Of a stretch of DNA of 64,000 nucleotides, positions 1 to 8,197 are shown piece after piece. Source of the DNA: Miltoncostaea sp963771025 (GTDB lineage Bacteria > Actinomycetota > Thermoleophilia > Miltoncostaeales > Miltoncostaeaceae); assembly GCA_963771025.1 (NCBI GenBank), contig CAVYRL010000001.1, positions 744,001 to 808,000 on the forward strand, written 5' to 3'. Positions within the stretch are counted from its first letter, which is position 1; every line of letters starts with the position of its first letter. The notes beneath the pieces are model-generated. The model searched no databases. It saw only the letters and a program-made list of their open reading frames with translations, and was not told the origin of the DNA. A program made the position numbers and the translations under genes.

Positions 1-607
1 CCCTCAGGAGTCGGAGACCGCCTTCGCCCCGCAGGAGCCGGAGATCGCCTTCGCCCCGCAGGAGACGGAGACTCCGTTCGCCCCCCAGGAGCCGGAGATC
101 GCCTTCGCCCCTCAGGAGACGGAGACTCCGTTCGCCCCTCAGGAGCCGGAGATCGCCTTCGCCCCTCAGGAGTTGGAGACCGTGCTCGAGTGGGACGATG
201 CTCCCGTCGAGGCGCCGGACGCGCCGGAGCCCGTGGCGCACGCCGCGGTGCATGCGATCGCGCCCGTCGCGGTTCCGGTCGCGGCCCCGGAGGCGGACGA
301 CCCGGCGCGCACCGGACGGTTCGCCATCGGCGGCTTCGCCCTCCAGCCCGGGCAGCAGGCCCTCGGGGGCGTCAGCTTCCGTGCCGAGCTGCCGCAGGCC
401 CCGACGGCGTGGACGGTCACCGACAGTGACGACCTGGCCCCGGGCACGCTGGTGCTGCAGCTCGACGGCACCATCAACTGCGACGCGAGCGGCCTCGAGG
501 TCGTGACGGATCCGGGTTTCGCGCCGACTCCGCTCGGCTTCACGGTCCGGGTCGCGGCACTGGCGTCCGGCCCCTTCGCGGCCAGCGGGACGTTCCGGGT
601 GCGATGA
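1..607 (+). CDS. Repeat-bearing hypothetical protein, 5'-truncated
   Basis: The reading frame is open from base 2 and stops at TGA 605-607, so only the C-terminal ~201 residues are present. The first part is a 9-residue tandem repeat of the form PQE-x-E-[TI]-[AP]-F-A. It is followed by an acidic and Pro/Ala-rich linker and then a ~100-residue beta-rich-looking end containing GRFAIGGFALQPGQQALGG and ending FAASGTFRVR. No cysteine pair or catalytic motif stands out. Low-complexity acidic repeats joined to a compact beta domain suggest a cell-surface or scaffold protein, but I do not recognise the family and the N-terminus (signal peptide or not) lies outside the window. The UbiB-like gene follows 75 bases later with its own promoter. 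Confidence 0.7.
   Translation, partial: PQESETAFAPQEPEIAFAPQETETPFAPQEPEIAFAPQETETPFAPQEPEIAFAPQELETVLEWDDAPVEAPDAPEPVAHAAVHAIAPVAVPVAAPEADDPARTGRFAIGGFALQPGQQALGGVSFRAELPQAPTAWTVTDSDDLAPGTLVLQLDGTINCDASGLEVVTDPGFAPTPLGFTVRVAALASGPFAASGTFRVR
2..190 (+). repeat. 27-nt in-frame tandem repeat (about 7 units)
   Basis: Units of 27 bases begin at 2, 29, 56, 83, 110, 137 and 164, each encoding PQExExxFA. Two unit versions alternate: one reads PQEPEIAFA, the other PQETETPFA. From unit 2 to unit 6 they strictly alternate, implying duplication of a 54-base double unit. The seventh unit is degenerate (PQELETVLE). The array runs off the left edge, so its copy number is unknown. Confidence 0.9.
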
Positions 608-665
608 CGGCGTGAGGGGCCGCCCGCCGGTGCGCCGGCGGGCGGCCCGCCGCGTCCGGCTCGAC

Positions 666-674
666 TGCTACCTT
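666..674 (+). promoter_or_regulatory. Extended -10 promoter (TGC-TACCTT) of the UbiB-like gene
   Basis: TGCTACCTT at 666-674 lies 7 bases before ATG 682. Transcription would start at or next to the ATG, giving a leaderless mRNA. The same TGC-TAC-N-N-T arrangement recurs before other genes in the window. No clear -35 is visible. Confidence 0.55.
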
Positions 675-681
675 GGCCCGC

Positions 682-2331
682 ATGGCGCGGGGAGAACGGC
701 GGCAGAACCTTGCGCGCCTCGGCGAGATCGCACAGGTCGCCGCGCGCCATGGTTTCGGGTACGCGTTCGGCCGCAAGGAGGCCGTCGCCGACGACCCCAC
801 GGGGGAGCTCATCAGCACCCGCAACCGCGGGCGCCGGCTGCGCGAGATGCTCGACGAGCTCGGCCCGACATTCGTCAAGTTCGGGCAGTTGCTCGCGACC
901 CGGCCGGACGTGGTGCCCCCCGACATCCTGGCCGAGCTGCGCGGGCTGCAGGACGACGCCCGACCGGAGCCCTTCGCGAGCGTGCGCGGGGTCATCCAGG
1001 AGGAGCTCGGCCTCACGATCGAGCAGATCTTCGAGGAGTTCGACGAGGAGCCGATCGCCGCTGCCTCGATCGGCCAGGTGCACCGCGCGCGCCTGCCCGG
1101 GGGGCAGGAGGTCGTGGTCAAGGTGCAGCGGCCCGACGCCGAGCGCCAGATCAACGCCGACATCCAGCTGCTCTACCAGGTGGCCCGCGTCGCGCGCGAG
1201 CGGGTGCGCAGGCTCCAGTTCATCGATCTCGTGGGCACGGTCGACGAGTTCGCGCGCACCGTTCGGCGCGAGCTCGACTACGGCATCGAGGCGCGTAACG
1301 CCGAGGTCTTCCGGCGCAACTTCGCCGGCGACGACTCGGTCTCGATCCCGAGGATCTACTGGCGCTACAGCACGCCCCGGGTGCTCACCATGGAGCAGGT
1401 CGAGGGCACCGTGCTCGGCCGCCTCGACCTGACCACCTGGTCGGCCGAGGACCGGCGCAAGCTCGCCAACCGGATCACCGAGACCTGGATGCAGATGGTC
1501 TTCGTGCAGGGCTTCTTCCACGCCGACCCGCATCCCGCCAACATCCTCGTGCGCGACGCGGAGCACATCAGCCTGGTCGACTTCGGCATGACCGAGCAGC
1601 TCAGCACGCGCGACCGCGAGGCCGCCGTGCACCTGCTGCTCGACATCCTCAACGGCAACGCCGAGCGGCTGCCGCGCCGGCTGCGCGCGCTGGGCATCCG
1701 TTATCCGCGCAAGATGGAGGGCGAGCTCGCCGATCGCCTGGGCGTCATCCTCCAGCGCTACTCCGCCAGCCCGATCGGCGAGATCGACGCGCGCGAGGTG
1801 CTGCGCGAGATCTTCCAGACCATCTACCGCCTCGACATCACCCTGCCCGCGCGCTGGGTGATGCTCGACAAGACCCTCGCCACGCTGGCCGGGGTCGCCG
1901 TGGAGATCTATCCCGACCTCAACGTCTTCGAGGTCGCGCGGCCCTACGCCCTCCGGCTCGCCGCCCAGCGCTTCCGGCCGGACCACGTCGCCGAGCGCAT
2001 GGGCACCGACATGGGGCGCTACGTCGAGGCGTTCCTGGAATACCCCTTCCAGGTCTCCGAGCTGCTCGAGGAGTTCAAGGACGGCGAGCTCGAGATCACG
2101 GTGCGGCCCGAGGGCTTCAACGAGGCCGTCGAGAAGATCCAGGCGAGCGCCAACCGCATGATCCTCGGCCTCGTCGCGGCGGCGCTGATCATCAGCTCCG
2201 CGGTCATCTCGGTCTTCGCCCGTTCGGCCGATCTCGCCGGCCTGGCGTACGTCGCCCTGCCCGGCTGGATCATCGCGTTCACCCTGGTCGCCTGGCTCTG
2301 CGTCGGCATCTTCCGATCGGGGAAATGGTGA
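682..2331 (+). CDS. UbiB/AarF/ABC1 family kinase-like protein
   Basis: 549 residues. An atypical protein-kinase-like ATPase of the UbiB/AarF family, which supports isoprenoid-quinone or lipid metabolism at the membrane. Visible are the family's KxGQ motif (FVKFGQLLATRPD, about residue 65), the Ala-rich loop AAASIGQVHRA replacing the Gly-rich loop, a VVKVQRP lysine strand, the catalytic-loop motif HADPHPANIL and the metal-binding LVDFGM. Two hydrophobic helices close the C-terminus (about 495-549), as in family members anchored in the membrane. A TTG at 673 is in frame, but ATG 682 fits the leaderless promoter spacing better. The stop overlaps the recJ start (ATG 2325), so the two are probably cotranscribed. 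The client pathway cannot be told from the sequence. Confidence 0.9.
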   Translation: MARGERRQNLARLGEIAQVAARHGFGYAFGRKEAVADDPTGELISTRNRGRRLREMLDELGPTFVKFGQLLATRPDVVPPDILAELRGLQDDARPEPFASVRGVIQEELGLTIEQIFEEFDEEPIAAASIGQVHRARLPGGQEVVVKVQRPDAERQINADIQLLYQVARVARERVRRLQFIDLVGTVDEFARTVRRELDYGIEARNAEVFRRNFAGDDSVSIPRIYWRYSTPRVLTMEQVEGTVLGRLDLTTWSAEDRRKLANRITETWMQMVFVQGFFHADPHPANILVRDAEHISLVDFGMTEQLSTRDREAAVHLLLDILNGNAERLPRRLRALGIRYPRKMEGELADRLGVILQRYSASPIGEIDAREVLREIFQTIYRLDITLPARWVMLDKTLATLAGVAVEIYPDLNVFEVARPYALRLAAQRFRPDHVAERMGTDMGRYVEAFLEYPFQVSELLEEFKDGELEITVRPEGFNEAVEKIQASANRMILGLVAAALIISSAVISVFARSADLAGLAYVALPGWIIAFTLVAWLCVGIFRSGKW

Positions 2332-4925
2332 CCTGGCGCGCGAGCCGCGTCGGCTTCGCGGACGTCGCCGCCCTGCAGGAGGCGCTCGACGTGCCCGAGC
2401 CCGTCGCCTGGGTGCTGGTGCGGCGCGGCCTGGGCGACCCCGCGGCGGCGCGCGAGTTCATGTCCTCTGACGGCCCGCTCGCCCCGCCGGAGGACCTGGC
2501 CGGGATCGCCGAGGCGGCCGACCGGCTGGCGCGGGCCCTGCGCTCGGGCGAGCGCATCGCGGTGCACGGTGACTACGACTGCGACGGCATCTCGTCGACG
2601 GCGATCCTGGTGAGCGCCCTGCGCGGGCGCGGGGGCGACGTCATCCCGTTCCTGCCGAGCCGTTTCGTGGAGGGCTACGGCGTCGCGGTGTCCACGGTCG
2701 AGGCCCTCGCGGACCAGGGCGCGCGGGTCCTGGTGTGCGTCGACTGCGGCACCTCGGCGCTCGCCGCTCTGACCCGGGCGGTGGAGCTCGGCATGGACCC
2801 GGTGACGCTCGATCATCACCTGGCCGGCGGCCACCGGCCTCCCGGGATCATCGCCAACCCGGCGCTGGGCCGGCCGGCCGACGATCTGCCCGCCGCCGCG
2901 GGCGTCGTCCACATGCTCGTCCGGGCACTCGCCGCGGGGGTGGACGGGGGTGGGCTGGCGCCCGACCCCGACGAGTCCATCGACCTGGTGGCCCTGGCCA
3001 CGGTGGCCGACGCGGTGCCGCTGGTGGGAGACAACCGGCGGCGCGTCGCGCGCGGGCTGCGCGTGATGCGCGAGCACCCGCGGCCCGGGATCGCCGCGCT
3101 CTGCGCCGCGGCGAGCCTCGAACCGCGGGTGATCAGCGCGCGCGCCCTCGGGTTCACCCTCGCCCCGAGCATCAACGCGGCGGGACGCATGACCCACCCC
3201 GAGCGCGCGCTGGAGTTGCTGCTGGCCCCCGACCGCGAGACGGCCGATCCGATCGGCGCCGAGCTGTGGGCGCTCAACTCCGAGCGGCGCGAGGTGGAGC
3301 GGGAGATCGTGGAGCGGGCCATCGCCCAGGTCGAGGCAGAGCCGGACGACATCCGCGCGGCCGGAATCGTGCTCGCGTCGGGCGAGGGCTGGCACGAGGG
3401 GGTGGTCGGCATCGTGGCCTCGCGCCTCGCCGAGCGCTTCGAACGCCCGGCGATCGTCCTCTCGCGCCAGGGGGACAGCGCGAAGGGCTCGGGACGGAGC
3501 GTGCCGGGCGTCGATCTCCACTCCCTGGTCGGGGCGGCCTCGGGCCCACTGACGCGGTGGGGCGGGCACGCCGGGGCCGTGGGCCTCGAGCTGCCGGTGC
3601 TCGCGATCGCCCGCTTCCGCGACGAGCTGATCGCCGCCGCCGAGGGCGCGCGCGCCGCCATCGCCCGCGCCCGCGTGCGCACCGTGGACGCCGTGGTGGG
3701 CGGACGCGATCTCACCCTGGCGACGGCGGAGGCCCTCGAGGCGCTCGCCCCCTTCGGCCGCGGCAACCCCCCGGTGCGCCTTGTTGTGCCGGGCGTGGCC
3801 CTGGAGTCGCCGAGCCGGGTCGGCAAGGGCGAGCATCTCCAGGTGAGGATCCACTCGGGCGGCGTCCATGCCCGCGCGATCGGCTTCCGCATGGGCGAGC
3901 GCGCCCCGGGCATCGACCTCGAGCACCGCCACGACGCCATCATCGAGCTCGATGTCGAGCGCTGGCAGGGCATCGTCGGCCCGCGGGTCACCCTCCAGGC
4001 CCTGGACCCGATCGCTCCGCTCACGCGACGCTCACCTCGCTGGGCCGAGGCCCATGAGGCCCACGACCGCGCCTGCGGCGGGCCGGACCTGCGGGCGATG
4101 CTGGCCGATCCGATGGGGGACCTCCCGGATCCCCCGCCGGTGGCCCGCGCGCCCGTGGGCGTGCGCGACCGGCGCGGCGAGGGTGCCACGCTCAGCGCGA
4201 TCGCCGCCCTGGCGGGGGCCGATCGGGGCGTGGTCGCGGTCGTGGCCGACGCGGCCCGCCGCCGGGAGGCCCTCGAGGCCGCGCTCGACCCCGAGCGGGT
4301 GGGCGCCGAGGTGGTCGTGCTGGGCGGCGGCCGGTGCGACCCGCGCGCCCTGGCCGAACGGCTGGCCCTCACGCGCGGGATCCCCTCCCTGAGCGTGCTC
4401 GAGTACGAGGATCTGGCGCTGGTCGCCCCGCCCGAGGGCGCGCACCTGGTGCTGATCGACCCGCCGGCCTCCCGCGCGGAGGCGGCGTGGGCGCTGCACC
4501 GCGCCGCGGACCGCTGGCTGCACCTCGCCTGGGGGGCCCCGGAGGTCGCGGTCGCGCTGGCGGCCTCGGAGGAGCGCTGGGAACTGCGGCCGACGGTCAC
4601 CGCGCTGTGGGTCGCCCTGCGAGACGGCGTCGCACGCGGGTGGGGCGCCGAGTTGGCGGGTGCCATCCTCGGCGATCCCGCGCTGCCGCGATTCCCCCGG
4701 GTCGCGGCGCGCGCCCTCGTCGTGCTCGGGGAGCTCGGGCTGGTGCGTATCGACGATGTGGGCGTCCAGGCCGTTTCGGCCCCCGACCGGCGCGAGCTCG
4801 ACTCCTCGCTCACCTACCGCAGCGCGCGGGCCCGCCACGAGGAGCAGGAGGCGTTCCTGACGCGTGCGCTCACGCTCGACCTGACGGCCCGCATCCCGCT
4901 CACCGAGGCGGCCGTCGCCGGCTGA
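2325..4925 (+). CDS. recJ: Single-stranded-DNA-specific exonuclease RecJ
   Basis: 866 residues. RecJ degrades single-stranded DNA 5'-to-3' in recombination and mismatch/base-excision repair. DHH-family motifs are intact: HGDYDCDGISS (about residue 79), the VCVDCGT strand, LDHHLAGG, and the DHHA1 motif GGHAGAVGLEL (about 407), followed by an OB-fold-like segment (about 450-560). A C-terminal extension of about 300 residues follows, as in long Gram-positive RecJ proteins, whose extra domain is poorly conserved. ATG 2325 overlaps the end of the UbiB-like gene by 7 bases, implying translational coupling. The next gene, rel, has its own promoter after a 230-base gap that holds no other gene I can support. 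Confidence 0.95.
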   Translation: MVTWRASRVGFADVAALQEALDVPEPVAWVLVRRGLGDPAAAREFMSSDGPLAPPEDLAGIAEAADRLARALRSGERIAVHGDYDCDGISSTAILVSALRGRGGDVIPFLPSRFVEGYGVAVSTVEALADQGARVLVCVDCGTSALAALTRAVELGMDPVTLDHHLAGGHRPPGIIANPALGRPADDLPAAAGVVHMLVRALAAGVDGGGLAPDPDESIDLVALATVADAVPLVGDNRRRVARGLRVMREHPRPGIAALCAAASLEPRVISARALGFTLAPSINAAGRMTHPERALELLLAPDRETADPIGAELWALNSERREVEREIVERAIAQVEAEPDDIRAAGIVLASGEGWHEGVVGIVASRLAERFERPAIVLSRQGDSAKGSGRSVPGVDLHSLVGAASGPLTRWGGHAGAVGLELPVLAIARFRDELIAAAEGARAAIARARVRTVDAVVGGRDLTLATAEALEALAPFGRGNPPVRLVVPGVALESPSRVGKGEHLQVRIHSGGVHARAIGFRMGERAPGIDLEHRHDAIIELDVERWQGIVGPRVTLQALDPIAPLTRRSPRWAEAHEAHDRACGGPDLRAMLADPMGDLPDPPPVARAPVGVRDRRGEGATLSAIAALAGADRGVVAVVADAARRREALEAALDPERVGAEVVVLGGGRCDPRALAERLALTRGIPSLSVLEYEDLALVAPPEGAHLVLIDPPASRAEAAWALHRAADRWLHLAWGAPEVAVALAASEERWELRPTVTALWVALRDGVARGWGAELAGAILGDPALPRFPRVAARALVVLGELGLVRIDDVGVQAVSAPDRRELDSSLTYRSARARHEEQEAFLTRALTLDLTARIPLTEAAVAG

Positions 4926-5143
4926 TGACCGCGCCGCGGGCGGTAACGGCGTGCTCGCCCTGTTCGCGGCCCGGACGACCCCGGCCGGCGCCGCGGGAGT
5001 CCCGCGCCCCCGGCAGCGGGTGAGGCGCAGCTCCCGGCGTGATCGGCCGGTGACGGGCGCCCATCCCACGCCGCCGCCCATGCTCCGGGGCCGGGCGGAG
5101 CACCCGCAGGCGTCCCGAAATCGGGGACGACGGCGGGTCGCGG

Positions 5144-5149
5144 TATCCT
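5144..5149 (+). promoter_or_regulatory. -10 box (TATCCT) of rel
   Basis: TATCCT at 5144-5149 is 6 bases before ATG 5156, the spacing expected for a leaderless transcript starting at the ATG. No convincing -35 is visible. Confidence 0.5.
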
Positions 5150-5155
5150 TGACGT

Positions 5156-7360
5156 ATGGCCAAGGACCTCGCAGACCTCGATCTGGCTCTCGCGTCGGGT
5201 GTTCCCGAGCTCGAGCAGGTCATCATCGAGGTCGCCGACCACCACCCGGACGTCGACCGCGACGCGATCCGGCGCGCCTACGCGTACGCCGAGACGCATC
5301 ACCGCGCGCAGCTGCGCAACTCGGGTGAGCCGTTCATCACCCACCCGCTGGGATGTGCCCGCATCGCCGCCAGCCTGGGCCTGGACGGCACGGCCGTGGT
5401 GGCCGCCCTGCTGCACGACACGGTGGAGGACACCACCGCCACGCTCGCCGACATCGAGGCGGCGTTCGGCGCCGAGACCTCGGCGATCGTCAACGGGGTC
5501 ACCAAGCTCTCGAAGATCCACTTCGAGAGCCAGGAGGAGCACCAGGCCGAGAACTACCGCAAGCTGATCGTCTCGATGTCCAGCGACATCCGGGTGCTGG
5601 TGATCAAGCTGGCCGACCGCCTGCACAACATGCGGACGCTGGCCTACATGACCAAGCCCAAGCAGATCCAGAAGGCCAAGGAGACACTCGAGGTGTACGC
5701 GCCCCTGGCGCACCGCCTCGGCATCAACTCGCTCAAGTGGGAGCTCGAGGACCTGGCGTTCGCCACCCTCCACCCCAAGCGCTACAGCGAGATCCAGCAG
5801 ATGGTCAACCAGCGCCGGCCCGACCGCGAGGCCTTCATCGACGAGGCCGGCGAGATCCTGGGTCGCGAGCTGGAAGAGGTCGCGATCACCGGCGTCGAGA
5901 TCACCGGGCGGGCGAAGCACTTCTACTCGATCTACGAGAAGATGACCCGCAAGGGCAAGGAGTTCAACGAGATCTACGACCTCACCGCGATGCGCGTGCT
6001 GGTCGACTCGGTGAAGGACTGCTACGGGGCGGTGGGCATCATCCACTCGCTCTGGAAGCCCCTGCCCGGGCGCTTCAAGGACTACATCGCGATGCCCAAG
6101 CTCAACCTGTACCAGAGCCTGCACACCACGGTCATCGGTCCCGGCGGAAAGCCCCTCGAGATCCAGATCCGGACGTACGCGATGCACGCGACGGCCGAGT
6201 TCGGCGTCGCCGCGCACTGGCTCTACAAGGAGGGTCGCGCCGACCAGCCGGCGTGGGTGTCGCGGATGATGGACTGGCAGCGCGAGACACACGACCCGGG
6301 CGAGTTCCTCGAGGCCCTGCGCTCGGATCTCTACTCCGACGAGGTCTACGTCTTCACGCCCAAGGGCGACGTCCGCGACCTGCCGGCCGGCGCCACTCCG
6401 CTCGACTTCGCGTACGACGTCCACACCGACGTCGGCCACCGTTGCGTGGGCGCCAAGGTCAACGGGCGCATCGTGCCCCTGACCTACACCCTGCAGTCGG
6501 GCGATTTCGTCGAGATCCTCACCTCCAAGGCGCCGCGGGCCCCGTCGCGCGACTGGCTCCAGCTGGTCACGACCACCAAGGCGCGCTCCAAGATCAGCCA
6601 GTTCTTCCGCCGGGAGCGTCGCGAGGACGCAGAGCACAAGGGTCGTGAGGCCCTCCAGGAACAGCTGCGCAAGGCGGGCCTGCCCAGTCAGCGGCTGGCG
6701 GGCTCGCCCCTGCTGCTGGAGGTCATCCAGGAGATGGGCTTCAAGAAGGCCGACGAGTTCTACATCTCCCTCGGCCTGGGCAAGACGTCGGTCCAGATCG
6801 TGGTCAACAAGATCCTCCAGCGGCTGAAGGCCGGGCAGGCGGTCGCCGATGACGCGGCCCCGGTCACCGCTCCGCGCGGGCGGCGCCCCCACACCTCCAC
6901 GGCATCGAGCGAGCTGGGCATCGAGATCGACGGCCTGGCCGACGTCCTCGTGCGCCTCGCCAAGTGCTGCAAGCCGGTGCCGGGGGACCCGATCCTGGGC
7001 TACATCTCCCTCGGCCGCGGCATCACGATCCACCGCGAGGACTGTCCCAACGCGAAGGCCCTGAAGAAGAGCCCCGAGCGCTTCACGCCGGTCTCCTGGA
7101 CCGGCGCGAACCAGCAGTCCTTTCGAGTAGAGATCGCCGTCGACGCCTGGGATAGGTCGCGTCTGCTGGAGGATCTCTCGCGGGCCTTCGCCGAGGCGGG
7201 GGTCAACATCGTCTCGGCCAACTGCTCGATGGAGGACCAGATGGTCCACGACCGCTTCACGGTGCAGGTGGGCGACGTCGAGACCCTCAAGTCGTGCATC
7301 AGCGAGATTCGCCAGGTGGAGTCGGTGTTCGACGCCTATCGGGTGACTCCGGGAGCCTGA
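5156..7360 (+). CDS. rel: Bifunctional (p)ppGpp synthetase/hydrolase Rel
   Basis: 734 residues, the usual length for actinobacterial Rel. It makes and hydrolyses the stringent-response alarmone (p)ppGpp. In order: the HD hydrolase domain (residues about 45-195) with the HD pair in LLHDTVEDT, suggesting active hydrolysis; the synthetase domain (about 240-350) with YDLTAMRVLVDSV and LYQSLHTTVIG; a TGS domain (about 395-455, DEVYVFTPKGDVRDLP); a helical/zinc-finger region with KCCKPVPGD; and a C-terminal ACT domain (about 655-734). Both catalytic halves look intact, so this is the single long bifunctional enzyme. ATG 5156 is chosen because it follows a -10 box at leaderless spacing. The LytR_C gene downstream has its own promoter. 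Confidence 0.97.
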   Translation: MAKDLADLDLALASGVPELEQVIIEVADHHPDVDRDAIRRAYAYAETHHRAQLRNSGEPFITHPLGCARIAASLGLDGTAVVAALLHDTVEDTTATLADIEAAFGAETSAIVNGVTKLSKIHFESQEEHQAENYRKLIVSMSSDIRVLVIKLADRLHNMRTLAYMTKPKQIQKAKETLEVYAPLAHRLGINSLKWELEDLAFATLHPKRYSEIQQMVNQRRPDREAFIDEAGEILGRELEEVAITGVEITGRAKHFYSIYEKMTRKGKEFNEIYDLTAMRVLVDSVKDCYGAVGIIHSLWKPLPGRFKDYIAMPKLNLYQSLHTTVIGPGGKPLEIQIRTYAMHATAEFGVAAHWLYKEGRADQPAWVSRMMDWQRETHDPGEFLEALRSDLYSDEVYVFTPKGDVRDLPAGATPLDFAYDVHTDVGHRCVGAKVNGRIVPLTYTLQSGDFVEILTSKAPRAPSRDWLQLVTTTKARSKISQFFRRERREDAEHKGREALQEQLRKAGLPSQRLAGSPLLLEVIQEMGFKKADEFYISLGLGKTSVQIVVNKILQRLKAGQAVADDAAPVTAPRGRRPHTSTASSELGIEIDGLADVLVRLAKCCKPVPGDPILGYISLGRGITIHREDCPNAKALKKSPERFTPVSWTGANQQSFRVEIAVDAWDRSRLLEDLSRAFAEAGVNIVSANCSMEDQMVHDRFTVQVGDVETLKSCISEIRQVESVFDAYRVTPGA

Positions 7361-7385
7361 CGACCCGCAGTTCCGTGGGGTCACC

Positions 7386-7394
7386 TGCTACCGT
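7386..7394 (+). promoter_or_regulatory. Extended -10 promoter (TGC-TACCGT) of the LytR_C gene
   Basis: TGCTACCGT at 7386-7394 lies 9 bases before ATG 7404, nearly identical to the element before the UbiB-like gene. Confidence 0.5.
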
Positions 7395-7403
7395 GGCGCG
7401 CCG

Positions 7404-8138
7404 ATGGATTGGCTCGATCTCGTCGTCCCTTCAGCGGCGATCCTCGCTCTCTTCGCGGTCGTGGCCCTGGTGGTCGTGGCCATCCGACAGGGGCGTGCGA
7501 TCCGGCGCCTCGAGGAACGTCTCGCTCGTTCTGGCGACGCCGCCCTGGACGCCCCCTTGCAGCGGATCGCGGAGCTCCAGGCGCGCCAGCGCGTGTCCGA
7601 GGGCCGACGGGTCTCCTCGGGTCAGATGCGGACCGCCGGGGTCGTCGGCCTGGTGGCCCTCGCGCTGATCGCGGCCATCGGCGGCGTCTGGTACCTGTTC
7701 GTGAGGGGCGACAGCAACGCCTCGGCCGGCGGGCCCGCCCTGGCGGCGGGCGCCAGCACCAAGCCGTCGAGCACCACGACGCCCAAGCCGGTTGACAGCA
7801 CCCTGGTACCGGCGAACCCGGCTCCCGTGGCCGACCGGGCCGCCTACACCGTGGCGGTCTTCAACGCGAGTGGCGTCTCCGGCGCGGCGCGCGACACGAT
7901 CGCCCCGCGGCTCACCAACGAGGGCTGGACCGTCGGCAAGGTCAACAACCCGCCCGACGGCGAGACCGGCCGCACGCAGTCGGTGGTGATGTACGCCAAG
8001 GGCAAGCAGGACGTGGCCCAGAACGTCGCCAAGGAGCTGGGGGTCAAGCGGGCCCCGCCGCTCGACGGCTTCACGGCGGCCCAGACCGACAACGCCGACG
8101 TCGTCGTGCTCGTCGGGACGGACATCGCGGGGGGATGA
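7404..8138 (+). CDS. Membrane protein with LytR C-terminal (LytR_C) domain
   Basis: 244 residues. A hydrophobic helix (about 8-27), a charged, possibly coiled region with RRLEERLAR, and a second hydrophobic helix (about 75-98) are followed by a Thr/Pro linker and a C-terminal domain of about 90 residues starting YTVAVFNASGVSGAA. This V-x-V-x-N-x-[ST]-G pattern is the LytR_C fold found at the end of cell-wall LCP proteins and in stand-alone actinobacterial proteins. The catalytic LCP domain is absent, so it is not a glycopolymer transferase. The C-terminal domain would lie outside the membrane, consistent with a cell-envelope role, but no reaction can be assigned. It converges on hyuB with a 59-base gap. 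Confidence 0.75.
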   Translation: MDWLDLVVPSAAILALFAVVALVVVAIRQGRAIRRLEERLARSGDAALDAPLQRIAELQARQRVSEGRRVSSGQMRTAGVVGLVALALIAAIGGVWYLFVRGDSNASAGGPALAAGASTKPSSTTTPKPVDSTLVPANPAPVADRAAYTVAVFNASGVSGAARDTIAPRLTNEGWTVGKVNNPPDGETGRTQSVVMYAKGKQDVAQNVAKELGVKRAPPLDGFTAAQTDNADVVVLVGTDIAGG

Positions 8139-8197
8139 GCGGGGGCGTCGTCCTCGCGTCAGTCGAGAGCCGGCGACGCGGGCGCCGCCCTTCCGGG

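Noticed and set aside
2..190. Possible CRISPR array
   Set aside because: The units are contiguous, with no spacers, keep a reading frame and encode a regular peptide repeat.
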